Positions 37,448-52,300 of a stretch of DNA of 64,000 nt are shown piece after piece; positions within the stretch are counted from its first letter, which is position 1, and the number at the start of each line of letters is the position of its first letter. This DNA is from Sipunculus nudus (taxonomy: Eukaryota; Annelida; Sipuncula; Golfingiida; Sipunculidae), in assembly GCA_026874595.1 (NCBI GenBank), contig CM049315.1, positions 9,027,664 through 9,091,663 of the forward strand, written 5' to 3'. The notes beneath the pieces were generated by a model, which was not told the DNA's origin, did no database searches, and was given only the letters and a program-made list of their open reading frames with translations. The position numbers and the translations under genes are program-made.

Positions 37448-38716
37448 TATATTTTGTAAAGTAGTGCGCGTTCTAAAAGCATATGCATATGGTGTATGCA
37501 AATTATGTGTATAGAGCATTAAAAAAAATCGCATAAACTACTAACATATAACAGATAATCCTATATTTAATCACATGCATACACCGGAAATTAAGCATTG
37601 GAAACTGATATAAGTGATAATGCATTCCTGATCACATTATGATTTAAAGTGATAAAACTGTATATATGCAAAAAGGAATGTATATGTATAAATGTCCACG
37701 GATATAAAAAATAGAATGGACCAAAATTCATGACAACATCAATCATGCTGCATGGACAGTCATAGTTTATTCAACAATACAAATTGAAAGAAACAAATCT
37801 AAAATAATTTAATTATTCCTTAGAATATACAATATACGAAACGCTTCAATTAGTTTATTATTTCGAATAATAATTCATAAATATATTATAAATATATTTG
37901 AATAATACCTCATATGAGTTTCAATTTTGTTTTAGTTTACAGTATAACAAATTTTGAGGTATACCCATTCGAGTTTCATTTCCACTGGTGTATGTATGCA
38001 CATTTCATATTTAACACTAATAATACAACTGTTTGAGAGTATATTTTTCTTACTGAATTTGAATAAATGCTTATTTCGCATGAAAGTGTTACCGGTATAA
38101 TCTACGATACATTGTTTTAAGACAAGACATAAATATGTATAGTATAAATATATACAAGCTCACACACACACACATATATATATATAAATTATAATTATAA
38201 ATACTCTATTGAAAATCATTTATAAACAATGGTTTACACACAGTCAGAAGTCTGTTATTTTATAATTAAAGAATTAACCAAATCCCCTTTTTGGATATTT
38301 GTTCATAAATATCATTGACTGATCATAAATCAGCGCGCAGGAAGCTCTGGATACAGCGTTTGACCGCCAGATCCGGGACATTACCGCTACCAGCTAGGCT
38401 GTGGTATTTGCTGGGCTGCATGCCCGGCTGTTAGGCCGCTGTGTTGGGAGACTGCTGAAATTTATGTTTGCGTCTATTCATAGAAACGGAAACACACAAG
38501 AGGGGTTTTTTGTGGCCAATCGGGAGGCATGGATGTGCAGGGGCTTCATGTGGATAAGGTTTTCGCTACACCCTCTTCCTCTTCCCTAATTTAATCTAAT
38601 CTACAGTCTACACCAACTATATTTTATTAGGCCAATATATATATCCTTGCATTGCAAGTATATATAAGGTACCGCCAACGAAATTTTACACATTACATAC
38701 CCTACTATATTATATC

Positions 38717-38719
<3 letters not shown>

Positions 38720-38769
<50 letters not shown>
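38720..38769. repeat. (AT)n microsatellite
   Basis: About 25 uninterrupted AT units. Confidence 0.95.
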
Positions 38770-38773
<4 letters not shown>

Positions 38774-40439
38774 ATCTGTATACTTTCAGCAATGAATTAT
38801 GAAATTTATCAAAATAACTCGGGGGGGGGGGGGGGAAGACAAGCATTCTTAAACAATTTAACTATCAAATTTATAAATTCAACTATTATTTGTCTTCAAT
38901 ATGAAATTAAATATGAATGTTTGAGGTAAACAAGCATTAAAATAAATAAAGATCATGTTTATTTTAATAACTGGTTTCACGATGTGAAAAGGGACAAGAC
39001 AAATATAAATGTGCATTATACGTCATGTTCTACAGTGAGAAAGCGGTCTATGTGTATAAGAAAACAGTATACGCACGAACAGTTATTTTGGATTAGGCAC
39101 TGGAACATTTTTCTAAATTTTCATGAAGGCCTTCATATCTATAATCAACACGCCAAACCATTAACTTTTTGAAACATTGCTCAGAACTTCATAAAATCTG
39201 TTTAAACATTCTGTGTTTTGGCCGCTGCTAACTTAATCGTTTGGTTCTGGCATCGATTATAACGTTATAGATTGGTTATTTTTATATATGTCGGTAATTT
39301 AAACGATGATATAGTTACTGTTACATGAACAGGTGCAAGCTAGTCCAATGCTGATAAATTATTGAGCAACTGTGACAAAGTGAAAATTAAAAGAGGAAAT
39401 AATTTATATTCATAATAGATTATAATATTTTGTGTTCAGGGTTAGTGGTTTTATTTATAATGTATAAGGAAAAATATTAAGTTTAATTTTTAATGAGACA
39501 ATAGAGGGCTGCGACTGGCATGCAGCAATACAGCAGCTCTAGTTAGACACAGCGCCGGGCGCCGATGCATGTCTGCTTGGTTTATATATCAGCCAAGCCA
39601 CTGTGTATGACCGGCAAAATGAATCAACCGGCGAGCTAGCCTGGTAATTTATTTAATGTGTGCTGCATAGCGGATCCATTATACTTAGTTATACGGCTTG
39701 GTTATATGTCCCGACGCAGCCAGAATTTGCGGTGATACGCAACACTTTATATATACATTTATACTCCTTGCAACCTGTCCCCGGTCAGTATAATAAAGGG
39801 TGGCTTTGTGTCCACAGGCAGGTTTGTGTTAAACCTCCGTATATGTTTACGGATGTATGTGATATATATGATTTTAATTGATAATATCACTTTTCACTTA
39901 CAAAATGATAAAGCAGAACTAATAACTGTTCTCACCCATAGGCGATAGACGATAAGATTTTGACGTGCCTTTTATTTGAGACAGATATAATCTTGGCCTC
40001 TCTTGTTAAAGTATATATGCATTTACGTCCATACAGATTCTTATCCTCTCTGTGATGGTCCATGGAAACGGCATATAAGTTTTCTCTTTTTCCTTTCACC
40101 CTACAGATTCACCCTAAACAAGAATATTTAGTAACATGCGTAGAATTAAACGAAAAGATTTCACCTTTAAACTTGGTACAAATGTAAAACAATTATGTTT
40201 AAAATCAAAATGTAAATTAAATCCATTGAAACGCAATAAAATATCATAAAATAATATATTAAACCTATGTATGTTAAACCCCATATTCATGAATGCATAT
40301 CTGAAATTCTTTGAAATAAGCCTGACATTCCTTTGAAAACGTAGGGCGATTTAATTTATTATATCAGAGACATGGGGGCTGTAGTAGCGTAATTTCATGA
40401 AATATACAATAATTCTGTTTACAGAACAACAGATTTGTC

Positions 40440-40780
40440 TTGTTTAGCGAGAGCAGCAGGGCCGTTAACTGCTGGTGGCAGGATTAAAACTCATGCCAAG
40501 TGTTGATACGGAACAGTCCCGGAGCGCGCACATACGGAGCTCCTCCTGGGGATGACGCCTTTACAAGATGACGGCCCCTCGAGTTTATTGAGAGCTCAGC
40601 GCCATATCGGCACGCGCGCTCCCACTGCTGTGTAAACAAAGACCCACTCTCCCTTCAGATATCTCCGCCAATGGCCTCTTAATGAGCGGCTTGGTCTAGC
40701 GGTTTGGAGGCTGAAGAGGAATGATGGAGAACTGTTACCCCACACATAAACTCCAGCAAAGACAAGCCCCTACGCTAATG
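40440..40780. promoter_or_regulatory. GC-balanced island with a FOX consensus (candidate regulatory DNA)
   Basis: The repeat-poor block about 10 kb downstream of the mab-21-like gene contains TGTAAACA (40631-40638), a match to the forkhead consensus, and a CTTAATGAG homeodomain-type core near 40678. It has no convincing coding frame. Function is inferred only. Confidence 0.3.
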
Positions 40781-41499
40781 TAAACTGGGCGTAAACACAC
40801 GGGCATGGTGATAATGACATTATTTGACGGGATGCTCTGACAGAAGGCAGATGAAAGGTTGAACATGAACACACGGACTGCTGGCGGAACGTCAGCACAG
40901 TGTCAGCATGGAAGACTTGGCCAGGCAACTGAACGGGGGTGGCTACTATATACAGGAAGGAAACGCCGGAACGGGTGACAGAACGACCACAATCACTGGT
41001 TGGCAACTTGTCCGGAACGCCAAAACAGTACTGTTTGGCTGGGTGGGGCCTTTCAACAGGCTGTCGACAGTAAGACACTGGCAGTTTCACCCTGACTGGT
41101 GCTATACTCTCGATGACAACCTCTGCAGACATCCTGGCGACGGACAAAATTATGAAATCAGAACTGGCACATGAATTCCCCTCCTTTTATATCATGCAGC
41201 TCGTAAATCAGTTTTATATATACATTTTCATTTAATTTTCTGTACCGTTAAAGACGGATGAAGTGAAGTATATATCACAGTCGGAGAGTTCCCATTGAAT
41301 TTTTATACAAACATTCCCTATAACATACCACGGAACGCGGCATGCTGCAACATCATACAGTAAAATCACTCAGAAAAATCTTGAAAAAAAGTCAAATTCG
41401 ATTTATTAGTCCATCTACCATTATATACACTGACCACTGTTCAGCTATATATAGCGATACCTATTTATCCAACAACTATATATAGCTACAAAGGTATTA

Positions 41500-41552
<53 letters not shown>

Positions 41553-41663
41553 CAGTGTTGGTAAGTAGTTAAAGTGACGCAGAGAGTAGGTTAAGAGGAA
41601 GAGTGTCACTCTTACTCTTTCCCTACACTTCGACTATACAGACCAACACGGCTGTACCATTAA

Positions 41664-41788
41664 ATATTATACATACACATTATATATAAATATATATATA
41701 TATAATGTATACCGTGGAAATTTAAATGAAATATTATACATACACATTTTATATATATATATATATATAATGTATACCATGGTAATTT
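41664..41788. repeat. Two-copy direct repeat with internal (TA)n
   Basis: ATATTATACATACACAT starts copies at 41664 and 41731. Each copy then runs through a TA tract to TAATGTATACC(G/A)TGG(A/T)AATTT. Confidence 0.85.
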
Positions 41789-42659
41789 GTCCGATACAAA
41801 AAAAATGTGAAATTTTTTAACATTAATTTTATGAAGATATATTGCTTCTGGTGTCAAAATGTGCACGTTCACGGTGTATAGCGTGTATAATACAAATTAT
41901 AACCAATACGGCGTATCACAAAACTGAAAAATATGTCAAGAATCACTTAAGTATTTTCCTTAAAATATATTCATATAAATAGATATTTACAGATTATACT
42001 ATATATAGTCTATATATAAGCACAGGCAAGCAGGCCCATATATATATATAATTAAATATAGTTATAATACCCGTGTATAAGCACATGAAGATATGGAACA
42101 ATAACGTACGTATACATGGAATTGAACATATAAAACAAAGTCATGGCGGATACGCTCGCCGTTGCAGAGACTCTTGCCAAATCAATAAACAACTATATTG
42201 CTCCGTCAGAGCCGTGGGCAGCATCAATAATTAAATATTCAGCTCGCCAGCCTCTCTAGAGACACACAGAAACTTTATACAGGGTTCCGGGCGCAGAGCC
42301 GATCACGCCATGTATACGCTGTCTATATACCGCCATCTGAAAATCCGGTATAATATGTTATATATGCCGTTGGTTTTTATGTTTTCATGAGCAATTGCAT
42401 GCAAGCACGCTTGTGTTATAATTGTTTAAAACAGATAAATATCTAACATAAGTCAAGCAATAAATTATAAATATGGAAATATTTCTACTTTTTATTCAAC
42501 CATACACTGTCATAACGCTCTCACTTAGGGTTGTATTATAGTCAATTTATGAAGGGAAAATACTTGTAAAAATCTCCAATAGGTGAATGTATATTTTTCT
42601 TTAAACTTAACAGACCAAATATTTTAACCTGTATGTTTAATTATATAAATAGCCTCCCC

Positions 42660-42690
<31 letters not shown>

Positions 42691-45600
42691 TATATATATA
42701 TATATACATATATATATCCACGAAATGAGAATTTGTGATCAATACACACACACACACACACATATATATGTTTAAAGGAGACTATATATTGATAATCATC
42801 GAAGAAGAAGCCTCACAAATGATACTGAATTCACTGTAACGGTGTAGTATATATAGACGATTTGCATAGAAGTCCAAACGTCAAAAATACGGTTTGACAT
42901 GCATGCATGTATTGATCCATAAGTACAAAACCGAAACACCTGCATGCTCATTTTTCGTTGGTAATCTGACAGCAGTCACACATTTATATATTTAGTCCTA
43001 CAGCACATAAAGAATATGATTTAAATGTGAAATAAACATTGATAAAGCATTCCTATGGAAGCGTTATTATAAACATATAAAACAGTTGTTTTTTTGTAGA
43101 AAAAAATACAAATATTAACGGAATCGTAAGAGCTTGTGAGTCGAAGACTTGAAGTAATATTTGATGTAGTCGCACGAAAGTGCCGCGAGTCTCTTGTCGT
43201 AATCCGGAACTAATCCAATGAACCGATATTGGCGTAATGGTCTACAAATGGGAGTCGGCTTCTGGAGGCATTGTGTTGCCGTCCCCCGAGACCTGAACGC
43301 TGCAGTTCTTGCCAGCAAATGCCAGCTGCTACTTGGCGGCTGGAACCATCAGCTATACCAGGCCTACACCGCCCCTGTCCTCAACATAAGCCAATTAATA
43401 TTGAACCTCTCCCTGTTCTCTTGTTCTGTGGTTCTGCTGCTGCTACTGCTTTGAGTACTCGGCTGAAAAAGAGACAGGGTGTGCTTGGTCTACCGCTCAT
43501 ACATGTAGCTACTGCACGCGAGTTCCGTGCGTGTCCATGTGGTATAAAAAACCGCGCACGCATGAACGAATGCCGGTTCATTATAATTTTAACAGAATAA
43601 ATGCACGTTCACCACACGTACTCTCAATATGCACCGCTACTTGCACCTATAAAAATGTTATAAATTAACTTTGAAGCGGCAAGCTTTGTGTATACTTAAA
43701 TATAACATTTGTTCTGAAGATTATGTAAATTCATTTTCGAAGTAAACAGGTCCACATGTAGGAAATAAAAAAAAAAAAAAAACAGAATGTGCGATCATAT
43801 ATACACCCCTTTGTTAAATTTAACACATTGTTAAATTTACAGCCTAATGACAATGACATTATTTTATTCCTGTAAAATAAGAGTTGAAATAAATATTAAG
43901 TATGTACGCTTTTATTGACAATTTGTTACCAGGGTCCGATTCTGGATATCGGGAATGCGGCGGTACACTGTTATACACCGTGGTATACTGATGCCCTTAA
44001 AGAGGGTGTTAGCCTTAACATTTTGGGAAAACACTGCAAGGATCCTTGCAAGGTAACACACAACTGCATGCAATCATATATGCATATTAAGTTGAAGAAC
44101 TTAATAGTATATTTATTTCTTCATTTGCAAATACATGCGCACCCATTAATTCACTGTGTGTGTATTCGCACTATATTGTCCCCGCTATTTATTCCTTTAG
44201 TGTTCATATATTTACTAACCCCCTGTTGACAGTAGCCATTCGTTTCAGATAAGCCTATCAATTTGAAGGTGTGCTTGCCTGCTTGCCAAGATAAAGATAT
44301 AAAAAGTGCTTCCCGGATACATTTCAACAATAAAGACCTCACAGCTAGCCTCAGGAGTTTATGTCTGTCAGTTCATTATATATATATATCGCACGCCGCT
44401 CATATCAGCAACTTGGAGAGCAGTCTGGTGCGTGCTCGTAATTTCCAGATTCCCTATCTGTACAGTCATAGAAACAGATGAAGCCAAATTCCACCAAAAT
44501 GGCATAAACACCTACCCCCCGTGGCTAATACACTTAAGGCCAGGTTCCTGGAAGGTTGACATAGATGGCCCTTCCCGGAAAAAGGCGTCAGAAGGAGTAT
44601 TCGACAGCGGGGCTATTAATCCGACTGTCAGAGATACCCCCGGCTCCTGATAGCCCCCCTCCCCTTTTGAGTGTTATTGGGTTCCAAAATGACGCCGCAA
44701 GGGGCTAACTGAGCTGGGACTGCGCCTGTGGCATAAATTCTCACCTCCCTGACGAGTTGAAGACTACACAGCTGTGGGCAACTTTCTTTGTGTATCCCCA
44801 TGTAGCTTTGTGGTATTGGGGAATATTGTCTGAGATTTACACAAAAGTTCTTAATAAAGTACGTGTATATTTAAAATTAGCGTTTACGTTTGATCTTAAG
44901 TTCTTCGCCATTATATATACTTATATATACATATACAAAGGAAATACCAGGAATTTGTAAAGGACACCTGCTGTGTCGCCACGAAATAAGTTATAATGAT
45001 GCAGATTACGTCATGGTAATTTAAATGGTCTGAAAAATATACGTCCGAAGAGCAAACGTTTCACGAGACTTCAATAAAATCAACATGATTAAAATATTTG
45101 TCTTAAATGCTACAATACCTAATATCTGTTCATGTTTCCATGCCTTCTGCTAATAAGAATTATTCGATATTATGATTCTGCACACGTTAATTCACAAGGT
45201 TATTACGTATACATGTACAGGATATCAATGGTATCTGGTAACGGCTAAACATGAAGTGCTATAACAGCTTATATATAGTATATCGTTGGCCCCGAGTGTG
45301 CATGTCGTGAGGACATCCAGTTCTCGGCACTGGCGGCCTTCTGCATTATTTATCTCTTTGTTCTATTCATCAAATCAGCATTTTGCCACATTAGCGGAAT
45401 TAGGTTTGCAGTGGAAATGTGATCAGTTGTATTGCCTGACTAGTGGTTATTACGGTCCGGACTGTGATTACATCATCCGTCGTTGTCAGTAGGGCTGCGC
45501 TGCAATTCATCACCCTGGCTTCTCGTGCTGGTTGCCTAGATGCCCTGCACCCGAGTGCCGGTCCAGAAACTTGCCCATTCCTAGAAATGCTCAATATTCA

Positions 45601-46398
45601 TAATCTCACGATCCATATGTTACACTTATACAAGCACGTAAGTGGGGTGCTCGTGTAAAGTAAATTTTAAATTGTGCGTGCACGCACCTGTATAACAACC
45701 CACGTCTCAGCAGTTACAGAAAGTGTACCGAACCTGCTAATATATTGGCGTTTTACAAGCGCGATCTGCATATTTAACTAAACTATTGTGGTGTGGAGGT
45801 CCATCTTGATATAACTAAAACAAGGACAAAGGAAGAAGCTGATGAGAAACATTTTGATCCAAGCTCTGTTAGTTTTAATACATTTTGATCCACGCATCCA
45901 TCTGCCAAACCTTTTATTATCTGTTATACAAGTAATCCGTGTGTTAAAACGTCTGTACATGTATGCGGTTATACCAGTCAATGAAAAAATCTAAAAATAT
46001 CTAAAATGACATATTTTTGCATTAAACCTCAAAATGTTTGGAAATCTGTTACTTCACTAACTTTCTTTACATAGATTAGCCGAGAAATTATATATGACCT
46101 CATTAGATAAGTTTTAACATGACAAGAAATGATCCATCAAATTATGATAATTCTTTGTATATTAAATTTTTGTTTAGCAATGCGAATCTGCTAGTTGTTA
46201 ATAATTTTGTTCATATTCCGATAGATGGCGCTGTGTATATTTCTTCTGTTTAATGACTAACTTCTTCTAATCTACCATGATATCTTACTATTTCATTATC
46301 TCCTTATTATCATCTTGAAACTACCAATGCACGAAAGTTTAATTTTTTCATTGGCTAGAGTATCTAAGAAAAGCTTGATGCGTAAACATGAATACATG

Positions 46399-46441
<43 letters not shown>
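46399..46441. repeat. (TA)n-(TG)n compound microsatellite
   Basis: About 6 TA units are followed by 16 TG units. Confidence 0.95.
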
Positions 46442-46443
<2 letters not shown>

Positions 46444-46755
46444 ACGCTAACATGCCATTTTATATATCAAGATTGACGGACAGGTGGGCAACGACCGAAA
46501 ACGACCTTAAAGTCTTAAATATGTTCTGGATTATTTATAGAATCTCGGGAACATATATATTATGTGCATGTCAGCGATGTGTGTGAAATATGCAGGGGCT
46601 CTCCTGAGGTATATAACTGAAAAGCAGGAGTTACAGACACCGTATACTATATATATATATATATATACACAGACAGAGCGGGATGTATATATACTTGAGA
46701 GCATGATACATGTGCTTTGGTTGCCTTTTTGTTCGCGAGGGTTTTATTTTCGCGA

Positions 46756-46794
<39 letters not shown>

Positions 46795-47999
46795 TTTGTT
46801 CTCCATCAGACCACACATATTTATACCTGCGATATATAGCAGCATATATCGGCGTGAACTGTGATAAAACTGAATGTTTAAGGTGGCGCTCTGTTGGTTT
46901 TAATATCCAATAACCAGTCTTTATCACGATGTCTTGGTTAAAATTCAATGTCACATATATTTAAATGCACCAAAGCATGCAGAATTCTCAAATTAATCCC
47001 TTGGGGAACCTATTTTTTGTATCATATGACATCACCAGCTCTCACAGACTTGAGAGAACAGTTCTGACTGAGTGTCCCACGAATGTCGACCAGCCTGAAG
47101 ACCTGATATTGAAAGCGAACACGCAAAAACCGCATTACAAAGAACTGAAGCCCTTCTGGTATGGCGTCCGCGGATCATGATATAGACAAGTCCCGTGATC
47201 AGTGCGAGCTAGGGGAAGGTTAAATTAAACATGAGAACCGCCATTGCTTTCACCTGCACAACACAAAAGCAGCAGCTCTCTATATTTACTACAAAAATAT
47301 ATAACGTACAGCCAGGTCTTCCTTTATATATAAACCGCTGTGTATTGAATGCCCAAGCATATAACTTCGGCAGGGTCGGAGAGCTAATTATCACTATATC
47401 TATTCTGATCTTGCATCACTTTTACGGTACTTCCAGGGCCTCGTATTCCTTTCTATTATACATGCAGCTCCTTTTACCTATAAAATTTTGATCATAAAAT
47501 GTTTACATAACCATGCTAATGACTGTATTGCAGATATTTGTACATTGGTGTAACTGTTCAAAAAGACCGTTTTTCTGTTCTGATGAAAAGACCATGTTCT
47601 TATTTGTCAAGCAACTCTAGGTATTTACTTCTTTATTATTTATATGCCCTATCTTTATATATATTGATAAATTATATTGAAATTTTACGAGGAGAAAAAA
47701 GTTACTTTATAGGTAGAGACCGTTAATGACATATACATGTACTGTACATGCATGTTTCAAAATAAACATGCAATATAATGGTAACGCTAATATATATATA
47801 TATATATATATATATTTAAATAATCATAGTCCACCTAAAGAATATGGTAGAGTGAAAATATTGTACAATTTATTTGAGTATGATCTGTATATACTGTTGT
47901 ATATATAGAACAATGGAGATTTGGAGCACGCTGCATGCATACATGCATAGTTAATTGTATATATATATATACGTACCGGTAAATACTAAACTATATAAT

Positions 48000-48023
48000 C
48001 AAGTCAAACAGATATATATAAAT

Positions 48024-48072
<49 letters not shown>

Positions 48073-48845
48073 TTTAAGTAATTTCCAAAACTCAACACAC
48101 AAATGCATGTTATGTGAATATATACTGTATAACATATTAAATTATATTATCTTATAATATATACTGTGTATCATATCATATCATATTATATTATCTTGGT
48201 TAACTAATCCGGCATTCAAAGAAAATTTACATGTCACAGGCGATTTGAATTAAAAGTACACTTGATATTATAAATATATAATTATATGTAGATTATAAAA
48301 TATAATCATCATTCCTGGTGATCATTCTCTTTTAATATACTGGGGGATATATACAACTTTGGGGCTCTAAAATATCCGTACACGCAAAATTCATAACACA
48401 AGCCTGTTTACTGAGTGAAGATGCATCAAAATAAATCTGTAAACGTATCGACCGGGGCGTCCAAATGGGGATGACAAATGTCCTGCGTTTCACATGAACG
48501 CTTCTGGAGGGTCGTAAGAAAGCCATGGATGTGACCCGAGCTGCCACTCCGAGGGCCGAAGACATCAGTAACCGCGCCGTTCCCAGTGTCCCCCGCGCCA
48601 CCATGCCCTCTGTTCAGAGTGCTTGAAATTGGTTCTCACACGCTCCCTTGGACAAGGCTAATTGTAAGGCCTCCTAGAATTCAAAATGATCAGGGTTGAT
48701 GGTGAGACACACTCGCTTCTTCCTTTGCTCATATCTATAGAGTCCCCACTGCGATATCACCGTGAAGTTTTATAACATTGTAATATAATTTTAATGTTTC
48801 GAAGAGTGCGCAAGTGGTTTTAATCACTCTACGATATTTATAGTC

Positions 48846-48899
<54 letters not shown>

Positions 48900-49048
48900 T
48901 TGTCAAATAAATACAATACTTGTATTTTTTCTCAAGGAATTGACACTGACAAAACATAACTATATAAATAAAATAAATAACTCTGAATAAAATAGTACCA
49001 GGACTGACGGAGATGCATGTGTGCGAGCATGTCCATTCGCGTGTGTTA

Positions 49049-49122
<74 letters not shown>

Positions 49123-49165
49123 ATAGCTATATTTAGCATATACGGAAATCAGACATGCCTATATA

Positions 49166-49200
<35 letters not shown>

Positions 49201-49269
49201 TATATATATATATAATATAAAAGTATAATATATATTTATATGGTCTCTCATAAAAATGAAAATATTTGA

Positions 49270-49317
<48 letters not shown>

Positions 49318-49320
49318 CCT
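48000..49320. repeat. Cluster of long AT microsatellites
   Basis: Tracts at 48028-48068, 48848-48899 (ending in GT), 49051-49118, 49169-49216 (broken) and 49274-49313 lie within 1.3 kb. A 42-bp direct repeat with the words ATATACTGT and TTATATTATCTT lies at 48117-48197. Between them, 48330-48680 is a balanced-composition block with no recognised gene. Confidence 0.85.
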
Positions 49321-52300
49321 GTAAACATATATATCAACCGACTAAAACATTATGACCCTAAACAAATTTTACCTGAACTTTTATGATGCGGCTCTCCTGC
49401 ATGGTACTGCAAATATATTTGCATGGTTGTCATCATTGTTAAACCATACATATAAATATACATATAATTAATCAGGTCAGAGTAATGGGCTCTATATATA
49501 TATGCAGAAAACTGGTCAGAATACATTTTGATCTTAAACATCATGAGAACCTGCGGAAATCATGAGAACCAGAAAAATCAACTATATATGTTTTTATAAA
49601 TATACCTTAACACCTTTTACATGATGTCAGACACCTGCAATTACATTAATATAAATAAAGACACTTGCATGGTTCGTTCTGTTTCGGTATTTATCGTTAT
49701 ATATATGATAGGTTTGATGGCATTCATTCGTTATGAAAAACAACAGGGAAAATTTACATTGAACCCTTTTTTTGCAATCATTTGAAGTATACCAATCTTT
49801 GTCAAAGTTCACACGCTAGGCAAATATTTACAAATAATTAAGTTTCAACGGACATTGTATATGGCAACTATATCCCACAAGCATGAAGTTTTGTCCATTC
49901 AAAAATAAAAGAACTATAAAGTGAAAAACAGATTTCTAATATATTACAATGTCAAACCTGCATGCGTTTGACTACAGGAAATGCGGATTAAGATTGATGT
50001 TTCTTCGCTTAGAAGACCAATGGCAATTTGTCATATATGGATTTCACATATATTTCTGACAAGTCTGCATGTATTTAATTGCATAAAAAAAAACTTTGCA
50101 GCCCATTCATTTTATCTTTCGATATATGCATGGGAACTATGTGAAATTTAGATTCTACACCAAGCCCCAGCGAGTTAGCGTCCGTTATTAATTTTGAAGA
50201 TGAGAAATGACGCTTTTGCTACATAAGGGTGCCCCTCACCATACAACTGCGCGCTGGAAAGATATGATTACGTCATCAAATTAATGAGCTGACAGTGCGC
50301 CCATACTTGACGATCAGCTGCTGTATATACAGGTATATATATATATAGGTCTGAAAACTGGACCAAGATGTAGTCCTAACGGAATATATACATAAAGATC
50401 GATCCCTTATATTGGTATATATAATAATTTATACATAATATATATAAACATGAATATCACAGGGTGAAATTAAGAGGGAAAAAACATATGAAGATACACG
50501 CGCTCATTTTGTACCTTTGTAACCAAAGAACACTTTCAGAATTCCAAATTTTAATAAATTAAATTCAGAATGATCTAGGCGATGATGACTGTTTTGTATA
50601 GTTAAATTTTAATGCATATAGTGTTGTTGAATGCTTGATCGGAAAATAAGGCATATTTCTTGCAAGAATTCTGAGTTTTAACTTTCGGCAAATGTAATCC
50701 CAGACAATCTATAAATCGTCAGATATAAAATAAAGATGATCTTTATTTAATAAACGACGCCCTCTCCCCCTCTCTCTCTCTCCAACATGTGTGCGTGTGT
50801 GTATAGAGACATAGTAAACGCACTGGATGCAGTCACTCCTTTAAACTTTAAGGCTGTATATATTTATAGTCTTTGTCTGATTCATAGAAGTTTTCATGAG
50901 TACATGCATGAAACCAAGCAGTATATACTGGAATACAACCTGAAATACCAAGATCGGCCCAAACACTAGGAGGAACATGTACGGGGAGAGGGGAGACAGA
51001 TGCAGGGAAGTGACCGATGGTTTATGGAGATCTCTCACGGTAACTGCCGTGCGGGGCCGGAATCTAAACACGCTGAAATACCAGATAAATATGGACTGCT
51101 GTTGTTTCAACCCTAGGTCGCCCGGGGACAACATTACAGCGTCTGTTTTCAGCAAAGGACGCCAGTGGGTTTCGATCGAAGACAAAACAAGGCAACATAA
51201 TCGTTGTATATATGGAGGGCTGTGGGACGTCTTGATGTGCATGCACGTTTCTTCATGATGCTACGACATAGTTAATAGCATTACACTGGCGTTCCTATAT
51301 TGCTGTTTACCGTGCAAGTTCAGTTTGTTATGTCCGTGTAACGTAACGTCGTAAAGCCATGCTAAAAGGGGGACGCAAAACCAAAAGCAGGTGCGCCCGT
51401 CTGTATATGAAATATAACCCGCATCGGCTTAAATCAAGCACGGTCACAAGAGCGTGTTAAAACTAAATATTCCAACATTTAATCTATAAATCATGTATAT
51501 ATGTATGGTTATATTCATATACATATTTTAGTAGAATCAGTCAAGGTTGTGAGATTTTCAGTCTAGAAAAAAGGCCACACATGTATGTTAACAAGACGTG
51601 TGTGTGTGTTATAGATAAAGATGAGTTATACATATATGGATATATAGTGTATGAAATGGCCGGTCGATTCTATACCCACATTAAGAAAATACCAATACGC
51701 ATGCAATATATTATAATATGCAGAGGACTTGGGTTGAAATTGGTATGGAACGGTATTTTTTCAACTGTATTACACGTGAAACGTGGTTGATGTATATGAA
51801 AAAATGGTCTGATGCACTAACATATGAAGCACGGATTGAACCAGAATATAAGAAATGGACAAACTCCATATATACCAAAATATTTGAACGCCCATAAATA
51901 TATCAATTTTATTTTCGTTTACAAGGGATGTATATATGGCGGTTCTGGATCTGCTTATTATAATGCCTAAGCTGTCTGAATGTAGAAAGCAACTTTTATA
52001 TAGAGATACAGCGAGCCCGCAGTGAGGGGCAGTGTACATAATCAATAAAATCTGAATATTCCGGCGCCTTATCAATATATACGGTCCGGGGACAGCGTGG
52101 TTCAGGGATTATGTATATGAAATGTCTTTAGGAAGATGTGCTTTTAGGCTGAGAACCAACTGCATGCATGTATTAACTTGATATATACATGTATATCAGC
52201 GTCCTGTGGATTTAACACTATATAGTTGTAAATAGTGAAAAATGCTCCAACCTTTATCGGCCTGTATAACAGTAAACACTCTATATATACTTGTGTATAT

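Larger units (their letters stand above)
37448..47999. other. Non-coding DNA, no gene seen
   Basis: Frames up to 125 codons occur (for example 40770-41147 minus and 44306-44650 plus) with no known domain. Long AT tracts lie at 38720-38769, 41504-41548, 42661-42716 (broken), 46759-46792 and 47790-47816. A (TA)n-(TG)n compound tract is at 46399-46441. A G run is at 38821-38835. A 67-bp duplication with an internal (TA)n is at 41664-41788. GC-balanced islands are at 38330-38590, 40440-40780, 40880-41180, 42120-42330, 43230-43560, 44480-44780 and 45280-45560. Confidence 0.6.

Noticed and set aside
40908-41174. 88-codon plus-strand frame starting MEDLARQL
   Set aside because: It looks protein-like at first, but no domain is recognised and an overlapping minus-strand frame is longer. 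There is no evidence for splice sites that would make it an exon.
44306-44650. 114-codon plus-strand frame, considered as a missed exon
   Set aside because: It matches no neurobeachin or other domain I know and includes a TATATA-coded stretch. The underlying block may be non-coding conserved DNA.
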